From Prevotella merdae (GTDB taxonomy: Bacteria > Bacteroidota > Bacteroidia > Bacteroidales > Bacteroidaceae), in the NCBI RefSeq assembly GCF_900290275.1, contig NZ_LT985326.1, forward strand, positions 1-64,000: a stretch of 64,000 nucleotides of DNA, in the 5' to 3' direction. The notes under the pieces are model-generated. The model was not told the origin of the DNA. It ran no database searches and was given only the letters and a program-made list of their open reading frames with translations. Made by a program: the position numbers and the translations under genes. Of this stretch, positions 10,068 through 17,984 are shown piece by piece (positions within the stretch are counted from its first letter, which is position 1; each line of letters starts with the position of its first letter).

Positions 10068-10591
10068 TGCGTGTATTCATGACAATGCTCTGTTCACTTC
10101 TGACGGTCTGTTCTGTGTCCGCGCAGATCAGCCGCCAAGAGGGAACGGACGGGCAGGCGGCAATCTACCGACTGCCGCTTATGGAACGTGCTTTTTTATG
10201 CTGCCGCTACTTTGAAGGCTGGCACTCAGAAAAACACTACCCATACGTCGGTTGGGGTCACAAACTTTTGCCAAACGAGAAGTATTCGGCACGAACCATG
10301 ACAAAACGGGATGCGGATGAACTTTTGCGGAAAGACCTGCGCAAATTTGTCGCCATGTTCCGTAAATTCGGGGTTGATTCGATTTTGCTTGGCACGTTAG
10401 CTTACAATGTGGGACCGGCGAAGCTGTTAGGCAGCAAAACAATCCCCAAAAGCACCTTAATCAAGAAGCTGGAAGCTGGTGACAGGAACATCTACCGTGA
10501 GTATATAGCCTTCTGCAACTACAAAGGAAAACGCCACGCCATGCTGCTCAAACGGAGAAAGGCGGAGTTTGCGCTGTTGTATATCCCATAA
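10064..10591 (+). CDS. Exported phage-type lysozyme (GH24-like) of the tra operon
   Basis: 175-residue protein with a signal peptide ending near VSA (residue 20). The catalytic-type stretch YFEGWHSEKHYPYVGWGHKL (49-68) carries the glutamate and the GWGH turn of GH24 lysozymes; LGTLAYNVGPAKLLGS is the other conserved patch. It would open peptidoglycan for the transfer channel. The start overlaps traQ and a strong terminator follows, marking the operon end. A paralogue lies at 17985-18527 at the end of the second tra operon. Confidence 0.85.
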   Translation: MMRVFMTMLCSLLTVCSVSAQISRQEGTDGQAAIYRLPLMERAFLCCRYFEGWHSEKHYPYVGWGHKLLPNEKYSARTMTKRDADELLRKDLRKFVAMFRKFGVDSILLGTLAYNVGPAKLLGSKTIPKSTLIKKLEAGDRNIYREYIAFCNYKGKRHAMLLKRRKAEFALLYIP

Positions 10592-10610
10592 AAGGACTGA
10601 CAAAACTGGC

Positions 10611-10649
10611 AAAAGACGTGCCATATTTAACTTGGCACGTCTTTTGCTC
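10611..10649 (+). terminator. Intrinsic terminator after the tra operon
   Basis: Perfect 13-bp stem AAAAGACGTGCCA (10611-10623) and TGGCACGTCTTTT (10633-10645) with a nine-base loop; the stem's own T-run provides the release tract. It lies 20 bases after the lysozyme stop. Confidence 0.85.
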
Positions 10650-11078
10650 TATCACTTGATAGATTATCGTAGGATTTTCTCGTTAATTGACATCGTTGAG
10701 CCATTTTTGCCTATCGGTTTCCAAATAACACTTCAAGTTGTAAGTGTTGTGAGAGCAATACAAAACATAGTTATTAACCATAAAAAGTATAGCGAAATTA
10801 TGAAGAAAGTATTTAGGAAAATTCAGAAAGGAACAACAAAAATGATTGAACGTATCAAATCGTTGGGGGAAATGGAGACGAAGCAGAAATGTGTAGTTCA
10901 ACGGTTCGAGATTATCATTCCCCTCCACCAAAAAATAACGACCCAATATATAGCCTCCGCAAGTTTTACTTGCGGATTTTTTAGTTATCGCAGATTGGAC
11001 AAAGGTTTCTTTGCTACTTTCTTTGTCCGCCATCATGCTCACTGAAAGAAAGTAGGGCGGCTCTCGCCGCCCCGCCAC
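10650..11078. other. Intergenic stretch between convergent blocks
   Basis: No gene is supported. A rightward frame is open across it but shows no recognisable protein; a methionine-led stretch at 10801 (MKKVFRKIQKGTTK) could be a short conserved peptide and is left unassigned. The stretch ends at the leftward small-gene block. Confidence 0.4.
10956..10982 (+). terminator. Second intrinsic terminator
   Basis: TCCGCAAG (10956-10963), loop TTTTA, CTTGCGGA (10969-10976), followed by TTTTTT. It would stop rightward transcription before it meets the leftward genes. Confidence 0.7.
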
Positions 11079-11387
11079 TCAAAAGCGTGTGTAAAGTCCC
11101 GTCACCATCGTGAACATTTCCTCCAGCATATCAAAATAGATACCCTCGTGTACGGCAATGTCCTTTGTCTTGCACTCAAAGGTCTTTTTGCTGAACGTCC
11201 TGCGGTAGAAGCGCATATTGTAGAGGTCTGCCCCTTCGTCATAGATGATGTCAAGGCGGTTGGCACTTGTTTTGTTCCTTGCAAGGCTCATCCGTAAGCC
11301 GTTGCCCATATCTATGAAATCACGGCTACCTGTCATGGCGGTGAAGCGTTTTCCGCCTATCTGCTGTAATATCGTCTTGGCTATCAT
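11079..11387 (-). CDS. Conserved hypothetical protein of CTnDOT-like elements
   Basis: 102 residues from the ATG at 11387, chosen because the upstream extension is proline-rich and untypical. It begins MIAKTILQQIGGKRFTAMTG and has alternating hydrophobic and charged segments with no signal peptide or membrane segment. I recall no named domain. It is the last gene of a leftward run of small proteins ending in the PcfJ/PcfK pair, usually found at the end of tet(Q) elements. Function unknown; a regulatory or anti-restriction role would be a guess. Confidence 0.65.
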   Translation of the reverse strand: MIAKTILQQIGGKRFTAMTGSRDFIDMGNGLRMSLARNKTSANRLDIIYDEGADLYNMRFYRRTFSKKTFECKTKDIAVHEGIYFDMLEEMFTMVTGLYTRF

Positions 11388-11440
11388 ATCTTTTGTTTTT
11401 AGGGTTTTAAGTATTGGCGGTGCGGACACCGCCATCCCGT

Positions 11441-11686
11441 TCAAAATTCTCGCATTTCGGAAATGGGGGTCTGCCGTTGTAGCCACTCTTTCACACATTC
11501 CATATTGTACTCGCTCGTGATGACTGCCGTATGGCTGTCGGTGGCGGTGAAACGTGTGCTTTCGTAATCATCTATCCACCCCTTGAGGGTGTCCGTTCCC
11601 CACGCTCCGGTATCGTCAAAGATACCGTCCAATGCCGTGATAGGTTCGCTGAACTTGACTATCAGCGTTTGATAGGTCGTGTTCAT
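11441..11686 (-). CDS. Conserved small hypothetical protein
   Basis: 81 residues from the ATG at 11686, preceded by GGAGGACAG as ribosome binding site. Sequence starts MNTTYQTLIVKF and is acidic, with no export or membrane signal. The start overlaps the stop of the DUF3873 gene upstream, so the two are probably co-translated. I do not recognise the family; it recurs in this leftward block of conjugative transposons. Confidence 0.6.
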   Translation of the reverse strand: MNTTYQTLIVKFSEPITALDGIFDDTGAWGTDTLKGWIDDYESTRFTATDSHTAVITSEYNMECVKEWLQRQTPISEMREF

Positions 11687-11916
11687 AGTCTGTCCTCCTT
11701 TCCCTTCTTTGCGTTCAGCCACTTGTCCCGTGCGGCTCGGCACTCGTCCAACGTGGGTTTGACACAAGAGAACAATTCTCTGTCTATGGGGTGGCGGTAG
11801 TCGTACTGCACAAGTGTCCGCCTGCGTCTTCCGATACCCGATTGGAAACGCTCGTATTTCTCCGTACCTGCTTCCGCGCAGGTGCTTACTCCGTTGATGG
11901 TCATTCGTGTTGTCAT
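11683..11916 (-). CDS. DUF3873 family protein
   Basis: 77-residue basic protein beginning MTTRMTINGVSTCAEAGTEK, which matches my memory of DUF3873, a small family confined to Bacteroidales mobile elements. Arginine-rich middle (GIGRRRRTLVQYDYRHP) suggests nucleic-acid contact, but this is inference. It lies in the leftward small-gene run and overlaps the next gene by four bases. Confidence 0.7.
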   Translation of the reverse strand: MTTRMTINGVSTCAEAGTEKYERFQSGIGRRRRTLVQYDYRHPIDRELFSCVKPTLDECRAARDKWLNAKKGKEDRL

Positions 11917-11935
11917 AATGTTGCTTTTTAGATGG

Positions 11936-12193
11936 TTAAAAATGTACTGACAGAACTCTGTTCTTCATCACCATTTCGGGGTTGCTTGTGTAGCGTTGGT
12001 GCAGGTAGAAATGGTGTGAGCCGAAGCCGTAAAGGAAAAACTTGTCAAGTTCGTGCTTCTCGGCAAACTCCTTTACGCTCTTTCTCAATTCCCCCTCACT
12101 CGTTGTGAGAGTGAGGAGGTTCACAAATTCAAGGAACATCGTGGGGATTGCATCATCCCACACACAAATCATACTTTCAATTCTTACTTCCAT
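11936..12193 (-). CDS. Conserved small hypothetical protein
   Basis: 85 residues, MEVRIESMICVWDD at the N-terminus, mixed helix/strand pattern with a central amphipathic helix (GELRKSVKEFAEKHELDKF). No signal peptide, membrane segment or known motif. It sits 24 bases after the PcfJ stop in the same leftward run, so it is probably expressed with it. Function unknown. Confidence 0.55.
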   Translation of the reverse strand: MEVRIESMICVWDDAIPTMFLEFVNLLTLTTSEGELRKSVKEFAEKHELDKFFLYGFGSHHFYLHQRYTSNPEMVMKNRVLSVHF

Positions 12194-12217
12194 ATCAATG
12201 TTGTTTTAGGGGTTATG

Positions 12218-13549
12218 CTATGCCGCTTTCATCCGCTCACGGATAAGGTTGGCGTTCTTGTTCACAAGGTCTATGATGCGCTCGTGATATTCGGTGTCCT
12301 GGTTGTGCTTGCCGTGGCACTGCACCACTTCGAGGGTTCGCAAGTCCACCTCTACGGTTTCAATAATCTCATCGCCAATCCTTGCCGATAGTATGAGGGT
12401 GTCGGCTTTCTTGTAGTATCCACTGCCAAACACGCAGATGCCCTGCGTCTTGCCCTCGTTGTAATACTCGTCTATGCTTTCAAGCACCTTGACGATTATT
12501 TCCTCGTCCGTGATTACCAAGCCGAAGAATTTGGATTTGTTGGCGATGAAATCCTCCGCATCTTTCTTTCGTTGGAGTTGTCGCTGTTGCTCACGCTCAC
12601 GCCTTTCAATCTCCCAACGGCGTTGCTCTGCGGCTCTTTCCTTCTCGTGTATGGCTTCAATTTTTCGGGTTGCGTTGTCGTGTGCCGCCATGAAATCTTC
12701 GGGACAGATGTTCTTCGGGTTACGGAGGTCTTGACCGAGTTTTTTGAGCATACGCAGATAGTCGCACCACATTGAGAGGTTGTCTATCTGATACTTGTGA
12801 CGCTTGGCAATCAGATATGATGCCCAACATTCATCGGCAGTACGGGTATTGAAAAGAAAGTGTTTCATGACCTCAATCTCACCGCCTTTCATAAGGGTTT
12901 CAATTCTTGGGTCTGAAAGCAAGGCTTTGAAAAGACGCACGGGGGAGATGCCGTGGAAATCGCCCTTGAAGCCGTTACGTCTGAGTTGGGGCAATATCCT
13001 CATCTTTGGATATGCACAGCTTCTTGCCACCACATCATCGTATAGGCTGTTGTGCGGTCTTACCTCCATATCGCAGCCTAATGCCCACACATCGCAATAG
13101 CAGAAAAGGAAGCCACGGAGCAACGCCATGTCCGTAACCTTGCCGTCGGGTGAAATCCAACGCTGCACGACCTCGTGGCAGTAGAAACGCATCGGTTCGC
13201 CTTTCCTGCTCTCGCATCTGACCTGCGCCACGCGGATTACCTGATACCCTTTGCAGGTGGTTATCACGCTGAAATTCTGCGTTTCCTTGTAGATGCGTCT
13301 GCGTGTGTCCTGCACTTTGAGTTCGGCATGGCATTTGGGGCAGGTGCAGCCTTCAAGGGTGTCGCATAGTCCGCTGTCGCTGTGCCACTCGTGACCGCAG
13401 TCGGAACAGGTGATGTTCCCTTTCTTGGTGCGGTAGCCGATATGCTCAACGCAGTGGCGGTATGCCCAATCTATTTGTGTCGCTGATATGGGGCGAAGGT
13501 TGGCGGAAAGTCTTGCCACCTCTTTCTGTATCTTGGTCTTCGGTTTCAT
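12218..13549 (-). CDS. PcfJ-like protein
   Basis: 443 residues. The N-terminal third has a four-cysteine zinc-ribbon arrangement (CSDCGHEW and CPKCHAEL near residues 48-79). The middle is aromatic and charged, and a basic coiled segment (EKERAAEQRRWEIERREREQ) lies near 305-325. It corresponds to the PcfJ family found on conjugative plasmids and Bacteroidales conjugative transposons. PcfJ has no settled function; zinc ribbon plus coiled coil suggest a nucleic-acid-bound scaffold. The start overlaps the PcfK stop, and the pair is nearly always together. Confidence 0.8.
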   Translation of the reverse strand: MKPKTKIQKEVARLSANLRPISATQIDWAYRHCVEHIGYRTKKGNITCSDCGHEWHSDSGLCDTLEGCTCPKCHAELKVQDTRRRIYKETQNFSVITTCKGYQVIRVAQVRCESRKGEPMRFYCHEVVQRWISPDGKVTDMALLRGFLFCYCDVWALGCDMEVRPHNSLYDDVVARSCAYPKMRILPQLRRNGFKGDFHGISPVRLFKALLSDPRIETLMKGGEIEVMKHFLFNTRTADECWASYLIAKRHKYQIDNLSMWCDYLRMLKKLGQDLRNPKNICPEDFMAAHDNATRKIEAIHEKERAAEQRRWEIERREREQQRQLQRKKDAEDFIANKSKFFGLVITDEEIIVKVLESIDEYYNEGKTQGICVFGSGYYKKADTLILSARIGDEIIETVEVDLRTLEVVQCHGKHNQDTEYHERIIDLVNKNANLIRERMKAA

Positions 13550-13962
13550 AAGCCTAAATCAAATAATGAGGGTTGGGGTTGGTTTTCTTTTCTCGCTGAC
13601 GGTCTGTGGCGGTTCTGCAACTTGCGGAGTTCCTCCTCTTGGTATTTGCGGACAGCGTTCTGACGTGCCTCCGCCTTTTCCTCTGCCGTGAGTTTCACAA
13701 CGTGGTTCACAACCACTTGGCAGTCCATCGGTTTGCCCACCTCTATCTCGTTTTCCTCATAGTAGTGGATGGCTTGCCCGAATATCTCTCCGTCCGTGAA
13801 ACCGTTGCAACCGCTTTTCTGCACATAGTTCAGAATGTGGGTCACGCACTCGTCCATGTTCTTGGCAGGGTTGCGGTACTTCTTTGCAAATAGCGCATCT
13901 TCCTCCGCACGCTGTTCCAAGTACATATATATCGTTCTCTTGAAATGGTCTGTTCCTTTCAT
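13546..13962 (-). CDS. PcfK-like protein
   Basis: 138 residues, partner of PcfJ in conjugative elements. Conserved-looking stretches are HILNYVQKSGCNGFTDGEIFGQ (shortened here) and a C-terminal basic helix VRKYQEEELRKLQNRHR. No membrane segment or signal peptide. It overlaps the PcfJ start by four bases, which indicates translational coupling. Function is not established for the family. Confidence 0.8.
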   Translation of the reverse strand: MKGTDHFKRTIYMYLEQRAEEDALFAKKYRNPAKNMDECVTHILNYVQKSGCNGFTDGEIFGQAIHYYEENEIEVGKPMDCQVVVNHVVKLTAEEKAEARQNAVRKYQEEELRKLQNRHRPSARKENQPQPSLFDLGL

Positions 13963-13975
13963 ATTGCTGTCATTT

Positions 13976-14197
13976 TTAGATTATCTGTTTCAGTATCTCT
14001 CTCCAATAGGTCGGCTCTACCTCGCTGAGAAGGAAGTCCATGAAATCCCTCCGTGCGTCCTTGTTCAGTTCGTGGTACAATCTTCGGAAAGTTTCAAAAT
14101 TGCCGTTGATGTACGTTTCCACCATATACACGAAGATGTTGTCCACCTCGTAATATCTGCACTGCTGCGCTGCCGTCTTGCTGTTTCTTTTTGCCAT
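13976..14197 (-). CDS. Conserved small hypothetical protein
   Basis: 73 residues from the ATG at 14197; the longer frame upstream runs through the next gene and is not credible. The N-terminus MAKRNSKTAAQQCRYYEVD is followed by an amphipathic helical region (METYINGNFETFRRLY-like). It lies 13 bases before pcfK in the same direction. Small acidic-basic proteins at this place are a standard part of the block. Function unknown. Confidence 0.55.
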   Translation of the reverse strand: MAKRNSKTAAQQCRYYEVDNIFVYMVETYINGNFETFRRLYHELNKDARRDFMDFLLSEVEPTYWREILKQII

Positions 14198-14208
14198 GTC
14201 GGTAAGGG

Positions 14209-14424
14209 TTAAAGGGTGAATAACCAAAGGATGAAGCCAAAGAAGGCAATGGTGGAAAGGATAGCCACGATTACACCTATCGCCACTCGGAACACTCCGT
14301 TTACAATCTCTCTGATGATGCCCCAAAGGATGCCGAACACCCCGAAGGCGGTGCGCATCATCAAGCCGCATATCGCCAACCCGATGTGTTGCGCCATTTG
14401 TCTGAAATTTGCCGTTGCCGTCAT
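14209..14424 (-). CDS. Small membrane protein
   Basis: 71 residues with two or three hydrophobic helices (HIGLAICGLMMRTAFGVFG, GVFRVAIGVIVAILSTIAFF, FILWLFTL). No signal cleavage motif. First gene of the leftward run that ends at 11079, so its promoter should lie to the right of 14424. Role unknown; membrane topology alone is supported. Confidence 0.6.
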   Translation of the reverse strand: MTATANFRQMAQHIGLAICGLMMRTAFGVFGILWGIIREIVNGVFRVAIGVIVAILSTIAFFGFILWLFTL

Positions 14425-15084
14425 ATCTTCGCTGTTTTTGATTTTTTTGTTTTTAATGCGGATTCAAGAGCTGAGGGAGTTGAGTTTCAAACTATCTTAT
14501 CTGCCTCTCGTTTATCCGACATTTTTTTTATGCGTCTTTCTGTCGCATCGGTCGTTTTCGTTTCGGGTGCTTGAAAAGGTAGGGATTAGGGAATGCAAGG
14601 TTTTTCGGTCAAAATACTACCCGCAGGGCTGGAGATTTTTACCGAAAACAGGAGGCTTGACCTTGCTTTCCCGTCCAATCCCGGAATTACCTTTGCGCCC
14701 AGAACGAAAATGACTGACTGATGCGGCTTACTGAAAGGCGCAAAATGGAGGTAAACGAAAACAGAGGCAGATTGTGTAGAAAAAAACTTCAGGGGAAAAT
14801 CCGTAAAAAAAAGAATCACCAAAAGGAAAAAGACATCACCGGAAGCGTGAAAAGGGCAAACCACAACAAAGGAAGTATGATTGTTTCCGATCCGACGGAA
14901 CTTGTTCAGCCGGGTGGCAACAATCATTCTTCCCGGTTTGTCCGGCTGTGTGTGGGCGCCTGTTTCATTCATGGGGCAGGCTGACACACTCTGCATTCAC
15001 TTTCCGCTTCCGGCAAAAGAGACAGCGAAAAAAGAAAAATCATTTGAAAACCCGTAAAAGCACCTCTTGGCATAGGCGCAAAAG
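14425..15084. other. Long non-coding stretch near the element end
   Basis: No supported gene in 660 bases. Frames on both strands are open for about 90-135 codons but show low-complexity basic or random composition. The stretch presumably holds the promoter of the leftward block and element-end sequences. Confidence 0.4.
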
Positions 15085-15217
15085 AAAGGGGCATTGCTTC
15101 ATCTGTCTAAACATCGTTTAGGCGTGAGGCAATGCCCTTTTCTCCAGCTATGCGGTAGTCGGCACACGTTTGTTCCAAACTCGTTTTGGGCAATGGTGTG
15201 CCGACGGACAATACCGC
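15085..15217. repeat. Two adjacent large inverted repeats (cruciform-capable)
   Basis: First: GGGCATTGC (15089-15097) with GCAATGCCC (15129-15137), enclosing a second stem CTAAAC/GTTTAG (15107-15112, 15116-15121). Second: GCGGTA/TACCGC (15152-15157, 15212-15217) enclosing TCGGCACAC/GTGTGCCGA (15159-15167, 15196-15204) and CCAAA/TTTGG (15175-15179, 15185-15189). Such nested stems suit a transfer origin, a single-strand initiation site or an element end; nothing here decides between them. Confidence 0.65.
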
Positions 15218-15287
15218 TTTTACGGAAAATTCTTATGAATGAGGGGATAAAAAACGGGAGTTTATATCAAAATCTCGAATTAAATAG

Positions 15288-15449
15288 CTACTTTTGCATA
15301 CGAAGAGTTCTTTGAAGGTTACGCAACGCGCAGAAGGATAATGCAGTAGATAACTAACTAAATCGTAACCTATTACTATCAAGAGCAATTAACCTACGCT
15401 CATTTCCAATAAATTACACTCTTTTCGTAACTTCGATGCGCAAATATAC
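15288..15449. other. Candidate right attachment region of the CTnDOT-like element
   Basis: CTACTTTTGC at 15288-15297 differs by one base from the GTANNTTTGC described at CTnDOT integration sites, and GCAAATATAC at 15440-15449 matches it perfectly in reverse. Between them are three CGTAAC motifs (15318-15323 reversed, 15364-15369, 15426-15431) that could be arm-type integrase sites. The same 10-mer also fits the promoter -7 element, so chance matches are possible. Confidence 0.4.
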
Positions 15450-15515
15450 GATATATTTTTTATCAACCAACCTATTTATATAGATTTTATGTATTTTTTA
15501 ATGTGCAGATGCACG

Positions 15516-15552
15516 AAGCCCCCGGAGAGTTACCCCGCCGGAGGCTTTTTTT
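15516..15552 (+). terminator. Intrinsic terminator, rightward, with no gene before it
   Basis: AAGCC-CCCGG (15516-15525) pairs with CCGG-A-GGCTT (15538-15547), followed by seven Ts to 15552. The T-run is on the + strand although the adjacent methyltransferase gene is read leftward. It may have belonged to a rightward gene lost when the element to the left inserted or was deleted. Confidence 0.6.
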
Positions 15553-16300
15553 ATAGTTTCTGTGCTATATAGAAACCGTAACTGTAATAATCCTTGTACT
15601 TCTTGTAGAAGTCTGCTTCCTGTATATCTCTTTCAACAATAACTCTGGCAACTTCATTGTCGCCGAACTTCTCCATAAAGTCCTTGTGGCTGTCTAATAG
15701 GGGGTTGTAATAATTGTCAAGCCAGCAGTCATCAGGAAGTATAAAGTGTCCGAGAACCTTATATCCGGCTTCTTCCAGAGCTTTGATTTTTCCTGCTATT
15801 GTGTCCATTTCAGCATACTCTCCGTTCCAGAAGTCTTCCAGTTCTTTCGGGCGACAGTTTGTTATCCATGACAATTCAGAGACTGCAAGTATTCCTCCCG
15901 GTTTGAGAAACTCTTTCCAATAGTTGATGCCGTTCTTGAATCCGATATTGTAAACTGCCCCTTCCGACCAGATAATATCGAACTCCTCCTTTTCAAAAGG
16001 CAGCTTGTCCATAGATGCAGCCAGTGTCTCAATATGTGCCGTGATATTTTCATTCTTGCTGTCCTCTTTCAGTTTTTCAAGAAACTCCTCAAACAAATCC
16101 ACTGCAATAATGTTACCTTTCAGCATTTTTGCCAAAGAGATAGTCTGTTCGCCTGTACCACAACCTATGTCTGCTATCTTGTAAGACTTTTCCCTATCTA
16201 TCTTAGCCAGTGTAACTGCAAGATTTGTAGCGTCTTCACTACCCGGTCCCTGTCTCTTGTTATTACGATGCAGATGCATCATCAATTCCATTTCGTCCAT
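15551..16300 (-). CDS. Class I SAM-dependent methyltransferase
   Basis: 249 residues with the SAM-binding motif [13 protein letters not shown] (42-53), the acidic end of strand 2 ([10 protein letters not shown]) and a motif near [15 protein letters not shown]. It is a small-molecule methyltransferase of the UbiE/arsM-like fold; the substrate cannot be read from sequence. The ATG at 16300 lies inside a fragment of an SDR gene, so its 5' side is not its native context. It is read in the same direction as upxY and could be driven from that promoter. Confidence 0.8.
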   Translation of the reverse strand: MDEMELMMHLHRNNKRQGPGSEDATNLAVTLAKIDREKSYKIADIGCGTGEQTISLAKMLKGNIIAVDLFEEFLEKLKEDSKNENITAHIETLAASMDKLPFEKEEFDIIWSEGAVYNIGFKNGINYWKEFLKPGGILAVSELSWITNCRPKELEDFWNGEYAEMDTIAGKIKALEEAGYKVLGHFILPDDCWLDNYYNPLLDSHKDFMEKFGDNEVARVIVERDIQEADFYKKYKDYYSYGFYIAQKL

Positions 16301-16302
16301 AT

Positions 16303-16436
16303 TTTTGTTCCTTTACCTCATTAGCACTTTCGGAATTAGAATGATAATTGATTATGACTGGATACTCATTTGCTAAGCGCAAAGCCACTGCACGTCCTAT
16401 ACCTCGCGAGGCTCCTGTTACTAAAGCATATTTCAT
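16303..16436 (-). pseudogene. 5' fragment of a short-chain dehydrogenase (FabG-like)
   Basis: From the ATG at 16436 the frame reads [20 protein letters not shown], the Rossmann TGxxxGIG nucleotide-binding motif of short-chain dehydrogenases, then [20 protein letters not shown]. After about 43 codons the homology stops against the methyltransferase ATG and the frame soon terminates. It directly follows upxY, where FabG-like or sugar-modifying genes are plausible operon members. This shows that the upxY-led operon was cut or rearranged here. Confidence 0.8.
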
Positions 16437-16453
16437 ATTTATTAATTGTTTTA

Positions 16454-17182
16454 TTATATTTTTTGAAGAAACGCACTTGGTATATAGGCTGTTGCCATTG
16501 TTACCAAATCATCTACTACCACACCTACTCTCTGTTGCCCCTGCCAGCGTGCAACTATTCCAACCACCCCTTTGAATACACCATCAATAACCTTTACCAA
16601 CTGTCCTTTCTCGAACTTTGGCACTTCGACTAATGACACGATTGTATTATCCGCATCGGCAGCACAGATGATTTTGAGACTTTCCATCTGATAGTCTGGA
16701 ACTATCATAGGAACCTTCTCTATTCTGCGCCCAACGTGGACGTGACGATAGTAAAAACGAAGGAATGGGAGATTTACGTTGTCGTAAACAAAAGTTTTGA
16801 GTTGTTCTTCGGTACCGTAGGCGAAGAAGATGTTGGGTAAACGTGACTCGGTAACAATTTTGCGCTTACCTTTTATAAGTTTCACTACCTCGGTGGTAGG
16901 ATAGAAAGCCGTGATGCCTTTGGCTGTCATATATTCGTATGCTTTTTTCTCTCTACCATAGGTAGTGCGTAAAGCATACCAATGAGGAGTTTCTTCCTCT
17001 TTTTGTACCTTAGACTTACTTAATATATGGACACTTCTGGTGGACACCCCTGTTTGTGAACTCTCTGCAGACACATTGCTTTGAGCTTCGGGGAGGGCGT
17101 TGGAGGTAAGTCCAGCACAAGGAGGGAATTCACCACCTCCTGGGGTGTGTACATCTTCTGATGTCCATTCATCGACTTTCAT
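16454..17182 (-). CDS. upxY: UpxY-family transcription antiterminator (NusG-like)
   Basis: 242 residues. A low-complexity N-terminal tail of about 65 residues is followed by the NGN domain starting [19 protein letters not shown] (about 67-85) and a C-terminal KOW region ([20 protein letters not shown], about 190-210). UpxY proteins are specialised NusG paralogues that stop premature termination in the leader of their own surface-polysaccharide or biosynthetic operon. The leader before this gene carries a terminator, in agreement. The operon downstream is broken: only an SDR fragment and a methyltransferase remain. The ATG at 17182 could be preceded by none better; the tail is unusual. Confidence 0.9.
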   Translation of the reverse strand: MKVDEWTSEDVHTPGGGEFPPCAGLTSNALPEAQSNVSAESSQTGVSTRSVHILSKSKVQKEEETPHWYALRTTYGREKKAYEYMTAKGITAFYPTTEVVKLIKGKRKIVTESRLPNIFFAYGTEEQLKTFVYDNVNLPFLRFYYRHVHVGRRIEKVPMIVPDYQMESLKIICAADADNTIVSLVEVPKFEKGQLVKVIDGVFKGVVGIVARWQGQQRVGVVVDDLVTMATAYIPSAFLQKI

Positions 17183-17227
17183 ATCGGTGCTAACTTTTTT
17201 CTAGACAGAAATCCGTTAAATTGCGAC

Positions 17228-17265
17228 AAAAAAAAGCGTGGAATCGTCCTGTTGTCTATTCCACG
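17228..17265 (-). terminator. Intrinsic terminator in the upxY leader
   Basis: Read leftward, CGTGGAAT (17265-17258) pairs with ATTCCACG (17244-17237) and is followed within one base by eight Us (17235-17228), 45 bases before the upxY start. The loop contains AGACAAC (17257-17251), which is complementary to GTTGTCT upstream (17308-17302); that pairing would compete with the terminator. Confidence 0.7.
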
Positions 17266-17686
17266 AACTGAGGCTCTTCCAACTGCCTATCAAAGTTGAA
17301 CAGACAACGTCAGAGCCCACGCCGATATGAAAATCATTACCGTAAAGAGACCTATATAATACATTGGACTGCGTCCAAAAGGATACAATCTATGCTTACA
17401 GGTCTCCACGGGATTGATATAATCACACCCGGGACATCTACCGTTGGCTACGTTCAAGACTTTGATACTGATAGTTTTGGAAGATTTCAGTTCGCCTTAA
17501 ACACAGCGTCGATAAACGCCTTCTATGTCCGGATTGCCTTCCCACCCAATGCCCGCTTTCGTATAGATATGTCATGGTTGACTTCACTACACTCAGCACG
17601 GCGTAGGCTGCCGACTCGGTTATCATGAAAGAACTCGTCTTACAGCGACAACTGCGGTCTGGCTATACAATCCGGCTGCAAAAATA
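17266..17686 (-). promoter_or_regulatory. Long upxY leader with promoter-like element at its head
   Basis: On the minus strand TATTTTTG (17686-17679) fits TAnnTTTG; no good TTTG was found 19-21 bases before it. If used, the leader is about 490 bases, the long untranslated type on which UpxY proteins act. No gene is supported inside. Stretch 17687-17984 beyond it shows nothing recognisable. Confidence 0.5.
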
Positions 17687-17984
17687 CAAAAAAATATTGA
17701 GAAATGAGAGGAAATGGCAGGAAAGATTAATGCTACAATGCAAATTTAAGACTATTTAAGCCCGATTACTTCTATATCTCAGAAATTTTGTGTAAACAAA
17801 TGCTGTTTTCAATCCGATTTAGTATATAGTTAGGTTAATATTTTAATTGCAGTTCTTTGATTACCATCAATATTCCAAATTCAGTAACAACCATTGGAGA
17901 ATCTGCTTGGGTTGTAATCATGAAGTATAACTTCGATAGGCAACGCAGAACTACTTCGATGCCCAATGGAGTATTATCGTATTT

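Larger units (their letters stand above)
1..15450. mobile_element. Remnant of a CTnDOT-family conjugative transposon (partial)
   Basis: This interval carries genes typical of the tet(Q) conjugative transposons in their usual relative order: Snf2 helicase, tet(Q), rteA, the end of traN, traO, traP, traQ, a lysozyme and a leftward PcfJ/PcfK block. The stretch expected between rteA and traN (rteB, rteC, excision genes, traA to traM) is missing, so the element cannot build its own transfer apparatus from what is seen here. Its left part lies outside the window. The right end is inferred near 15.3-15.45 kb from inverted repeats and GTANNTTTGC-like sites; no second copy of an attachment site was available to confirm it. 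Confidence 0.8.

Noticed and set aside
10569..11045. Rightward frame of 158 codons after the lysozyme gene
   Set aside because: It runs through two intrinsic terminators and has no recognisable domain; only a short methionine-led part at 10801 might be real and it could not be supported.
14586..14996. Leftward frame of 136 codons and an overlapping rightward frame of 87 codons
   Set aside because: Both have random or low-complexity composition, no good start signal and no family; treated as non-coding DNA near the element end.
17296..17628. Rightward frame of 110 codons in the upxY leader
   Set aside because: It opposes the upxY transcript, has no recognisable domain, and the region is better explained as a structured leader.
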